Below are positions 13,620-20,113 of a stretch of 26,363 bases of DNA, piece after piece (position 1 is the stretch's first letter; the number at the start of each line of letters is the position of its first letter). A program made the translations under genes and the position numbers. Source of the stretch: an uncultured Collinsella sp. (GTDB lineage: Bacteria > Actinomycetota > Coriobacteriia > Coriobacteriales > Coriobacteriaceae); assembly GCA_900549745.1 (NCBI GenBank), contig URPJ01000019.1:1-26363 (forward strand), written 5' to 3'. Under the pieces are notes generated by a model, which was not told the DNA's origin, did no database searches, and saw nothing but the letters and a program-made list of their open reading frames with translations.

Positions 13620-16397
13620 ATGGCACAGGAATTCACTTTTACCGTTAACGGCGTTGAGCGCACGACGACCCAAAACAAACCGCTGCTGCGCTACCTGCGC
13701 GACGACCTGCACATTCACTCCGCCAAGGACGGCTGCTCCGAGGGCGCCTGCGGTACCTGCACCATTCACGTGGACGGTGCGGCCGTCAAGGCGTGCGTAC
13801 TGACCACCGCGCTTGCCGCCGGCCGCAACATCGTGACCGTCGAGGGCCTGCCCGAGGACGTGCGCGAGGCCTTCGTGTACGCCTTTGGCGCCGTGGGCGC
13901 CGTGCAGTGCGGCTTTTGCATCCCCGGCATGGTCATGGCGGGTGCAGCGCTCATCGCCGAGGACCCCGAGCCCACCGAGGAGCAGATCAAGTACGCCATC
14001 CGCGGCAATGTCTGCCGTTGCACCGGCTACAAGAAGATTATCGAGGGCATCTCGCTGGCAGCTGCGGTGCTCCGTGGCGAAAAGCAGATCGACGAGGATC
14101 TGGAGCGCGGCGATGACTACGGCGTGGGCAAGCGCGCCTTCCGTATCGACGTGCGCAAGAAGGTGCTCGGCGAGGGCAAGTATCCCGACGACATCGACGA
14201 GCTCGATCAGCCGGGCCTGACCTATGCCAGCGCCGTTCGCTCCAAATATCCGCGCGCCCGCGTGCTCTCCATCGACACCTCCAAGGCCGAGGCCCTGCCC
14301 GGTGTGGTGGGCATCCTGCGAGCCGAGGACGTGCCGGTCAACCAGGTCGGCCACCTTATCCAGGACTGGGACGTCATGATCGCCCAGGGCGATATCACCC
14401 GCTGCGTGGGCGACGCCATCGTTTTGGTAGTCGCCGAGGACGAGGCGACGCTCGAGAAGGCCAAGAAGCTCGTAAAGATCGATTACGAGCCGCTGGAGCC
14501 CGTGCGCAACATCGCCGAGGCCAAGGCCGCCGACGCCCCGCGCCTGCATGACAGTTTCTTTGCTTTTGGCAACACGGTGGAGCTCAAGGACAACGTGTGC
14601 CAGAGCCGTCACGTGACGCGCGGCGACGCCGCCAAGGCGCTAGCGGAGAGCGCATTCACCGTGACGCAGCGCTTTACCACGCCCTTTACCGAGCACGCCT
14701 TCTTGGAGCCCGAGTGCGCCGTCGCCTTCCCGTACAAGAACGGCGTCAAGGTGCAGTCGACCGACCAGGGCGCCTACGATACGCGCAAAGAGTGTGCCCA
14801 CATGTTTGGCTGGGACAACGAGCCCGAGCGCGTGGTCGTCGAGACCATGCTCGTGGGTGGCGGCTTTGGCGGCAAGGAGGACGTGTCCATCCAGCACCTG
14901 GCCGCGCTCGCCGCATATAAGTTCCAGCGTCCTGTGAAGTGTAAGCTCACGCGTGCCGAGTCGCTCGCTTTCCATCCCAAGCGTCACGCCATGGACGGCA
15001 CCTTTACACTGGGCTGCGACGCCGAGGGCAACTTTACCGGCCTGGATTGCGAGATCAACTTTGATACCGGTGCCTACGCGTCGCTGTGCGGCCCGGTGCT
15101 CGAGCGCGCCTGTACGCATGCCGTCGGCCCCTACAAGTACCAGAACACCGACATTCGCGGCTTTGGTTACTACACCAACAACCCGCCTGCCGGCGCGTAC
15201 CGCGGCTTTGGCGTCTGCCAGTCCGAGTTTGCGCTCGAGAGCCTGATCGACCTGCTGGCAGAGAAGGTCGGCCTGGATCCGTGGGAGATTCGCTACCGCA
15301 ACGCCATCGAGCCGGGCGAGGTTCTGCCCAACGGCCAGATTGCCGATTGCTCCACGGCGCTTAAAGAGACGCTGCTCGAGGTCAAGGATGCCTACTACGC
15401 GCATCCCGGACACGCCGGCATTGCCTGCGCCATGAAGAACGCCGGCGTGGGCGTGGGCCTGCCCGATGCCGGTCGCTGCAAGATTCGCGTCGAGGATGGC
15501 CGCGCCGTGGTCTACGCCGCCACGTCCGACATCGGCCAGGGCTGCAACACGGTCTTTTTGCAGGACGTTGCCGAGGCCTGCGGTCTGCCGCTGAGCTGCA
15601 TTGCTAATGGCGAGTGCTCCACCGAAAACGCTCCCGACTCCGGCACCACGTCTGGCTCGCGTCAGACGGTCGTGACCGGCGAGGCCGTGCGCGGTGCCGC
15701 CTTCCTGCTGCGCGATGCCATGCTTGACATCGAGGCCGGCAAGCCCGCACCCGATACTCCCGTGAGCGCGCATGGCGACGGCGTCAAGATTGAGTACGAC
15801 GACGGTCGCGCCTATCAGCTGCGCACGCAGGAGCTCATCGCCGGCCAGGGTATGCATCCTCAGGATCCCGCGGCTGCCATCAAGGCGCTCGAGGGATGCG
15901 AGTTTGGCTACGTGTACCTGGAGCCGACCGACAAGCTGGGCGCCGACGTTCCCAACCCCAAGAGCCACATCTGCTACGGGTTTGCCACGCATGTGGTCAT
16001 TCTGGATGATGACGGCCGCGTGAGCGAGGTCTATGCCGCGCACGATTCCGGCAAGGTGGCCAACCCCATCTCCATCCAGGGTCAGATCGAAGGCGGCGTG
16101 CTCATGGGTATGGGCTATGCGCTTACCGAGGACTGGCCGCTCAAGGACTGCGTACCCCAGGCAAGGTACGGTACGCTCGGGCTGTTCCGTGCGCCCGAGA
16201 TTCCGAATATCCACGCCATCTACGTGGAGAAGGACGAGCTGTTGCCCGTGGCATACGGCGGCAAGGGCATCGGTGAGATTGCAACGATTCCCACGGCGCC
16301 CGCCGTACAGAACGCCTATCGCGCATTCGACGGCAAGCTGCGTCCCGATCTGCCCATGGTGGATACGCCATACAGCCGCGTCCGTCGCCGCGGGTAG
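13620..16397 (+). CDS. xdhD: XdhD-like molybdenum hydroxylase with fused 2Fe-2S domains
   Basis: Xanthine dehydrogenase-family enzyme combining the Fe-S and Mo-cofactor parts in one 925-residue chain. The N-terminus has a plant-type 2Fe-2S site (Cys39, 44, 47, 59; CSEGACGTC) and a second 2Fe-2S site (Cys97, 100, 132, 134; CGFCIPGM, CRCTGY). The Mo domain spans about 150-920 with VGGGFGGKED (about 412), AYRGFGVCQ and the C-terminal KGIGEIATIP carrying the expected catalytic Glu. No FAD domain is fused and no XdhB/YgfM-type gene is nearby. It fits the XdhD and 'selenium-dependent xanthine dehydrogenase' families. The frame has no in-frame TGA, so selenium, if used, would be a labile ligand. The stop is followed by a strong terminator; the gene closes the operon. 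Substrate (xanthine, hypoxanthine or urate) is inferred from context. Confidence 0.9.
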   Translation: MAQEFTFTVNGVERTTTQNKPLLRYLRDDLHIHSAKDGCSEGACGTCTIHVDGAAVKACVLTTALAAGRNIVTVEGLPEDVREAFVYAFGAVGAVQCGFCIPGMVMAGAALIAEDPEPTEEQIKYAIRGNVCRCTGYKKIIEGISLAAAVLRGEKQIDEDLERGDDYGVGKRAFRIDVRKKVLGEGKYPDDIDELDQPGLTYASAVRSKYPRARVLSIDTSKAEALPGVVGILRAEDVPVNQVGHLIQDWDVMIAQGDITRCVGDAIVLVVAEDEATLEKAKKLVKIDYEPLEPVRNIAEAKAADAPRLHDSFFAFGNTVELKDNVCQSRHVTRGDAAKALAESAFTVTQRFTTPFTEHAFLEPECAVAFPYKNGVKVQSTDQGAYDTRKECAHMFGWDNEPERVVVETMLVGGGFGGKEDVSIQHLAALAAYKFQRPVKCKLTRAESLAFHPKRHAMDGTFTLGCDAEGNFTGLDCEINFDTGAYASLCGPVLERACTHAVGPYKYQNTDIRGFGYYTNNPPAGAYRGFGVCQSEFALESLIDLLAEKVGLDPWEIRYRNAIEPGEVLPNGQIADCSTALKETLLEVKDAYYAHPGHAGIACAMKNAGVGVGLPDAGRCKIRVEDGRAVVYAATSDIGQGCNTVFLQDVAEACGLPLSCIANGECSTENAPDSGTTSGSRQTVVTGEAVRGAAFLLRDAMLDIEAGKPAPDTPVSAHGDGVKIEYDDGRAYQLRTQELIAGQGMHPQDPAAAIKALEGCEFGYVYLEPTDKLGADVPNPKSHICYGFATHVVILDDDGRVSEVYAAHDSGKVANPISIQGQIEGGVLMGMGYALTEDWPLKDCVPQARYGTLGLFRAPEIPNIHAIYVEKDELLPVAYGGKGIGEIATIPTAPAVQNAYRAFDGKLRPDLPMVDTPYSRVRRRG

Positions 16398-16466
16398 GGT
16401 AGGGTGCGGACAGCCATTGCTGATGGGCCGTTCACACTCAGCACCAACTGCATATGCTGTGCCTTT

Positions 16467-16502
16467 GGCCCCAGCTCCATCTCGAGCCGGGGCCTTTTGT
16501 TT
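16467..16502 (+). terminator. terminator of the purine operon
   Basis: Stem GGCCCCaGCTC/GAGCcGGGGCC (16467-16477 and 16484-16494) with one mismatch, followed by TTTTGTTT. It lies 70 bases after the xdhD stop codon. Confidence 0.88.
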
Positions 16503-16518
16503 GGAGCGCCTCCGCATA

Positions 16519-16850
16519 CGGAAACTGTGTCCCGGAATCCAGCTTCGGAACGGGATGAACTTTCCCAACGGGGCCGCATGCGGAAACTGCGTCCCGGAAT
16601 CGTGCCTCAGAATGGGATGTGTTTTCCGCTGGCCGGCCGTTTGGAAACCGCATCCCAGTTTGAGCGTTTATTCCGGGATGCGGTTTCCGCTGAAGGACTC
16701 AACCGGAAAGCCTGTCCCGTTCCGAGGCTGGATTCCGGGACACGCTTTCCGCCAGGCCCGCCATCCGGAAAGCGCATCCCGTTTTGAGCGTCCAGGCTAG
16801 GACGCGCTTTCCGTTGGCGTGGTCGTTGGGAAAACGCGGCCCAGATAGGG
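16519..16850. repeat. array A: tandem 62-bp palindromic units (five plus a partial)
   Basis: Units start at 16519, 16581, 16642, 16704 and 16766, with a partial one at 16828: a period of 62, 61, 62, 62 and 62. Each unit is a 47-base inverted repeat (outer GGAAA/TTTCC, inner TCCCG/CGGGA, 16-base loop) followed by a 14-15-base variable spacer. The stems covary. Unit 3 is a perfect 14-bp stem (GGAAACCGCATCCC), while unit 4 pairs GGAAAGC with GCTTTCC. Loops of units 1-2 and units 3-5 are in opposite orientation: the loop of unit 4, TTCCGAGGCTGGATTC, is close to the reverse complement of that of unit 1. Short reading frames across the array are not genes. Confidence 0.9.
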
Positions 16851-16884
16851 GGATGCGATCTGGCGATGCGTGGCCTAGCAGCTC

Positions 16885-17883
16885 CTACAGGTCCACCTCG
16901 TTGAGCCATGTCGGCAGCGCGGTCTGCCGGATGCCTGCCGTCTGCAGCTTTTTGGCGAGCATTCCTGCCGAGCGGACCTCGTTCATGGTAAAGCGCAGCG
17001 GAGGGTGACCGTAGAGCGATAGGTGCGCCTCGCGCTGTCGTTCGGCAACGAGCGCTTCGGCGGTGGTGCGTCCTGCCAGCATGGTCTGGTTGGTATATTT
17101 GATGAGCCCGTCGAGCTCGCCCAGCGTGAGTTCCCGCGCCTGGCGCTCCCAGGCAAAGTCCGTTCGTATGGGCTTGGCCGAATTGAAGGGGTCCGTCAGC
17201 TCGTATTGAAGCCAATCGGGCGCAAAGCCCGTCTCGATCATGACGGCTCGGGCGACCGATTCCCCGCCGCTCTCGGCGCGGGCGTCGGCATATCGAAGCG
17301 TTGTGAGAGCCGTACGAATCGCGCGACCATTGCGGGCGGTTGCTCGTTGCTCGACGGCCTCCATCAACTGTTCCCGCACAAGGACGAGCTTTGAGATCGC
17401 CGAATCGGCAATGGGCATACCGTCGGCAAAACCGGTCTGCAACAGGCAATCTGTAACCGTTTGGATGGGCGGCGTTACCGATATGCCGGCTCTGCGTATT
17501 GCTCCGGCCGGCTCAATCTGGTGCCGCTGAATATGTGCGCCCGGACGAGCCGACGGCTTGGTGGCACTGCAGACATGCACGACATTCAGGTGTCGCCACG
17601 AGACCTCGAGCCCCAGCAGACAGGCGGCCGAAAACGAGCAGAACGTCCAATCGGGGTGGATGATCGCAAGGGCGCGGAGGATTTCGCAATGGCGTTGCGC
17701 TCGGTTGAGTTCATCCCAGCGCGTTTTTCGCGCAAACAACCCCGGCATGGGCGAGACAACCGTGCCGCCGGTGCGCCGAAGGAGCGCTTTTCGGATCGCC
17801 GTGCTCGGGGGAATCAGACAGCGCCCCTCTTGTTCGGCTTGAGTGAGCAGTTGGTCGATGAGCTGGTCATTGCAATGGGTCAT
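16885..17883 (-). CDS. AbiEi-like / DUF559-type protein
   Basis: 332-residue protein resembling the large actinobacterial group often named 'type IV toxin-antitoxin AbiEi-family antitoxin domain / DUF559 protein'. What I see: an N-terminal winged-helix-like part with PMPGLFARK; a middle block HPDWTFCSFSAACLLGL and GISVTPPIQTVTDCLLQTG, matching the AbiEi_4 pattern of sporadic His, Ala and 'v.spartl.D' positions; and a C-terminal Vsr/DUF559-like nuclease fold with AESGGESVARA, RTDFAWE and LGELDGLIKY. Some Vsr-type catalytic residues (Asp, Glu) seem to be present, but enzyme activity is unproven. The ATG at 17883 is nine bases after AAAAGGAGG. No AbiEii-type toxin lies beside it, so it is an orphan in that sense. 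It is bracketed by the two 62-bp repeat arrays. Confidence 0.65.
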   Translation of the reverse strand: MTHCNDQLIDQLLTQAEQEGRCLIPPSTAIRKALLRRTGGTVVSPMPGLFARKTRWDELNRAQRHCEILRALAIIHPDWTFCSFSAACLLGLEVSWRHLNVVHVCSATKPSARPGAHIQRHQIEPAGAIRRAGISVTPPIQTVTDCLLQTGFADGMPIADSAISKLVLVREQLMEAVEQRATARNGRAIRTALTTLRYADARAESGGESVARAVMIETGFAPDWLQYELTDPFNSAKPIRTDFAWERQARELTLGELDGLIKYTNQTMLAGRTTAEALVAERQREAHLSLYGHPPLRFTMNEVRSAGMLAKKLQTAGIRQTALPTWLNEVDL

Positions 17884-18178
17884 GAGCTACCGCCTCCTTT
17901 TGGGTAGCAAAAACGTATCAGCTGGAACTTGCCGCTCAGCTGACCAAAAGCTGACCAAAATCTAACCATGCAGGTAGATGACCTGCTTTTGGCGACATAT
18001 TTCTTGTTTGAATCGGTGGGCGGTAATCGGCGACCGTGAACGGTAGCTGGATATGAAGTCTTGGTAAGTTTCGGGACGTGTACTTTTTGAAAAAGAGCAT
18101 TCTATCTGCTGTTTTGTGTTTCTGGATCGCATATTTGAAGGCATGTGATAAGGGCGGCGGACTGTCGCCTTGTATCTG
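17884..18178. other. AT-rich gap upstream of the AbiEi-like gene
   Basis: No supported gene. The AbiEi-like ribosome binding site (AAAAGGAGG on the minus strand) is at the left. A perfect tandem duplication of GCTGACCAAAA lies at 17939-17949 and 17950-17960, just upstream of where its promoter should be, and could be an operator. A 60-codon minus-strand frame at 17962-18144 has no ribosome binding site or recognisable similarity, and I do not call it. Confidence 0.4.
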
Positions 18179-18425
18179 CGGAAACTGTGACCCGGAATTG
18201 CCGCTCGGAACGGGACAAGCTTTCCGGAACAGCCCTCAACCGGAAACTGCGTCCCGGATTCGACGCTCAGAATGGGATTCGCTTTCCGGTAGAAGCTTCA
18301 GCGGAAAGTGCATCCCAGAATTCAGGCTCAGAACGGGACACGCTTTCCGGATGGCATGTTTGGCGGAAACTACGGCCCAGTTTTTGGCTCCAGAACGGGA
18401 TACATTTTCCGGAACGGTCCACGTG
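18179..18425. repeat. array B: four tandem 62-bp palindromic units
   Basis: Same family as array A. Units start at 18179, 18241, 18302 and 18364 (lengths 62, 61, 62, 62). The layout is identical: GGAAA at 2-6, (T/C)CCCG/A at 12-16, a 16-base loop ending in CAGAA or CGGAA, GGGA at 34-37 and TTTCC at 43-47. All four loops share one orientation, that of units 1-2 of array A. Example loops: GAATTGCCGCTCGGAA and GATTCGACGCTCAGAA. The array runs directly into a terminator-like hairpin. Confidence 0.9.
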
Positions 18426-18446
18426 CGGGGGTGTACCGCCCCTTTT
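18426..18446 (+). terminator. possible terminator at the end of array B
   Basis: GGGGGT-GT-ACC-G-CCCC followed by TTTT, directly adjoining the last 62-bp unit. The stem is short with a bulged G. If real, it would end a rightward transcript made of the array, before the ATPase promoter region. Confidence 0.4.
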
Positions 18447-18457
18447 GCGTGCGCCGC

Positions 18458-18521
18458 TTGTCGAATTGCGTTATAGCTAGCTATATTATAGGAAAGTATA
18501 ATATAGCTAGCTATAACGCAA
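18458..18521 (+). promoter_or_regulatory. 25-bp-arm perfect palindrome at the ATPase promoter
   Basis: A perfect inverted repeat with 25-bp arms (18466-18490 and 18497-18521) and a six-base centre GGAAAG. Each arm contains its own 14-bp perfect palindrome TATAGCTAGCTATA (18472-18485 and 18502-18515), with centres 30 bp apart. A promoter candidate TTGTCG (18458-18463), 18-base spacer, TATATT (18482-18487) runs into the first copy, and TATAAT at 18497-18502 is a second -10 candidate. The right arm ends at the ribosome binding site AAGGAAGG (18521-18528). It reads as a double operator that can also fold into a long hairpin in the leader RNA. Confidence 0.85.
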
Positions 18522-18536
18522 AGGAAGGATGGCCCT

Positions 18537-19916
18537 ATGTTTATCGGAAGAACAGTGGAAATGTCCGAGCTCAATCGACTGTATGGCACGGGCTCCTTTG
18601 AAATGCCTGTGATTTACGGCCGCCGTCGTGTGGGTAAAACGCGCCTTATCACAGAGTTCATCCAAGGCAAGAAGGCTATTTACTTTCAAGCTCGTCGTAC
18701 CAATGCGGAGGCAAACCTGCACGGCTTTAGCCAGGCGATACTTGCAGGCTCGGTTGGTGCTGCAGGCGTGTCGTTTCGTAGTTTTGACGAAGCGTTCGAT
18801 GCATTGGCCACCATGGCTCGCACGGAACGTTTGGTTGTCGTGATTGACGAGTATCCCTATCTCGCCCAATCGAATCCCGAGATCAGCTCGTTGCTGCAAG
18901 ACAAGATCGATCACCTGTACAAAGAGACCAAGCTCATGCTTATCCTGTGCGGGTCGTCGCTTTCGTTTATGGAGGAACAGGTGTTGGGCTACGAGAGCCC
19001 ACTATACGGTAGGCGTACGGCCCAGTTTAAGATCATGCCGCTCGATTTTACGACGACCCTCGGGTTGTGGCAGAGCATGGGTCGCGAAGACGCTGCAGTT
19101 TGCTATGGCATGACGGGTGGCATTCCTGCATATATCGAGAAAGTCGATCCTGCCGCACCGCTCAAGGACAACATCAAACGTCTTTTTCTTACTCCTACGG
19201 GCTATCTCTTTGAGGAGCCGAGCAACCTGCTATTGCAAGAGTGCCGCAATCCCGAGCAATATGATGCAATCGTGCAAGCAATTGCTCAGGGGCGCTCGAA
19301 GATCTCAGAGATTGCGAGCTCTACGGGAATCCCTGCGAGCAACGTAAAGAGCTATGTGGATAAGCTGGCGTCGCTTGGGATTGTCGAGCGCGAGCTGCCC
19401 CTAAACGAGACGAGCAATAAGCGAGCCGTGTATCTGCTGAGCGATCAGATGTTTAGGTTCTGGTACAAGTTTGTGCCGCAGAACATTGGGCTGATTCAAA
19501 ACGATATGGCCGAGATGGCGTATGAGCGCATTGAGCCGCACGTATCGGATTACATGGGTACGATCTTTGAGATTATATGCAGACAATACGTGTACGAACT
19601 CGCGCGCGCGGGCCAGCTCGATGTGGTTCCGGCGAGTGTCGGGCGCTGGTGGGGGACGGACAATCGCACGCATACGCAGGAAGAAATCGACTTGATTGTT
19701 GACGATGGCGAGGGCGCTGCGCTGTTTGCGGAGTGCAAATGGCGCAATGAACCGGCGGGCGAAGACGTGCTGCAAAAGCTCGTGCATCGAAGCGAGCTCT
19801 TTAGACGGCAGCACAAAAGCTATGCGATCTTCTCGAAGCACGGCTTTACGCAGGGATGTCGGGATACCGCGGAGAGTAGGGGAGACGTCAAGCTGATCTC
19901 GTTTGCCGAGATGTGA
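18537..19916 (+). CDS. AAA-type ATPase with DUF234-like nuclease-fold C-terminus
   Basis: 459-residue ATP-binding protein of the ATPase_2/DUF234 family, common in bacteria and archaea and of undefined role. Walker A is GRRRVGKT (28-35) and Walker B is LVVVIDEYPYL (Asp104-Glu105), with a GSS sensor-like motif (LCGSSLSFME). A winged-helix segment (about 255-290; ISEIASSTGIPASNVKSYVDKLASLGIV) follows. The C-terminal domain carries EEIDLIVDDG ... ECKW (about 383-401), the layout of a PD-(D/E)XK nuclease core. The ATG at 18537 has AAGGAAGG eight bases upstream. It is less GC-rich than the purine genes, in keeping with an accessory gene. The perfect palindrome directly upstream suggests tight control, possibly by its own winged-helix part (inference). 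A defence or toxin-like role is plausible but not shown. Confidence 0.85.
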   Translation: MFIGRTVEMSELNRLYGTGSFEMPVIYGRRRVGKTRLITEFIQGKKAIYFQARRTNAEANLHGFSQAILAGSVGAAGVSFRSFDEAFDALATMARTERLVVVIDEYPYLAQSNPEISSLLQDKIDHLYKETKLMLILCGSSLSFMEEQVLGYESPLYGRRTAQFKIMPLDFTTTLGLWQSMGREDAAVCYGMTGGIPAYIEKVDPAAPLKDNIKRLFLTPTGYLFEEPSNLLLQECRNPEQYDAIVQAIAQGRSKISEIASSTGIPASNVKSYVDKLASLGIVERELPLNETSNKRAVYLLSDQMFRFWYKFVPQNIGLIQNDMAEMAYERIEPHVSDYMGTIFEIICRQYVYELARAGQLDVVPASVGRWWGTDNRTHTQEEIDLIVDDGEGAALFAECKWRNEPAGEDVLQKLVHRSELFRRQHKSYAIFSKHGFTQGCRDTAESRGDVKLISFAEM

Positions 19917-19977
19917 GGGCGGAGATAACCAAGCACGCTCTGATGTGATGCTCGGAATGGGTCGCGCTAAGGATGCC

Positions 19978-20092
19978 AAGCGTAAAACCTTCAATGAAAA
20001 TGGCGTAAAAACTACATCTGTCATGGCGTAAAAACTACATTGAAAGTAGCGTAAAATCAGCATTGAGAATGGCGTAATTTCGCATATAGCGT
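19978..20092 (+). repeat. five 23-bp direct repeats upstream of the DUF4143 ATPase
   Basis: Copies start at 19978, 20001, 20024, 20047 and 20070, exactly 23 bp apart. The core is TGGCGTAAAAACTACAT; copies 2 and 3 are identical over the first 17 bases, and copies 1, 4 and 5 have diverged (all keep GCGTAA). The block ends 21 bases before the ATG at 20114. A promoter-like TTGAGA (20063-20068) and TATAGC (20085-20090), 16 apart, lie in the last copies. The look is that of iterons or a multi-site operator. Confidence 0.88.
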
Positions 20093-20113
20093 GATAGAGA
20101 GGGACGGCCGTCT

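Noticed and set aside
13620..16397. Selenocysteine in the xanthine dehydrogenase-like protein
   Set aside because: No in-frame TGA occurs; any selenium would have to be a non-encoded ligand.
14640..16568. 642-codon minus-strand frame opposite xdhD, and a similar 577-codon frame opposite ygfK (11408-13141)
   Set aside because: Antisense to well-conserved enzymes with all motifs intact; no ribosome binding site or family signature.
17962..18144. 60-codon minus-strand ORF
   Set aside because: No ribosome binding site, no recognisable similarity, AT-rich intergenic composition.
16519..18425. CRISPR array
   Set aside because: The 62-bp units are internally palindromic with diverged stems and 14-15-base spacers, period is fixed, and no cas genes are present.
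19978..20092. Replication origin of a plasmid
   Set aside because: Iteron-like spacing alone is not enough; no Rep protein or plasmid genes are nearby.
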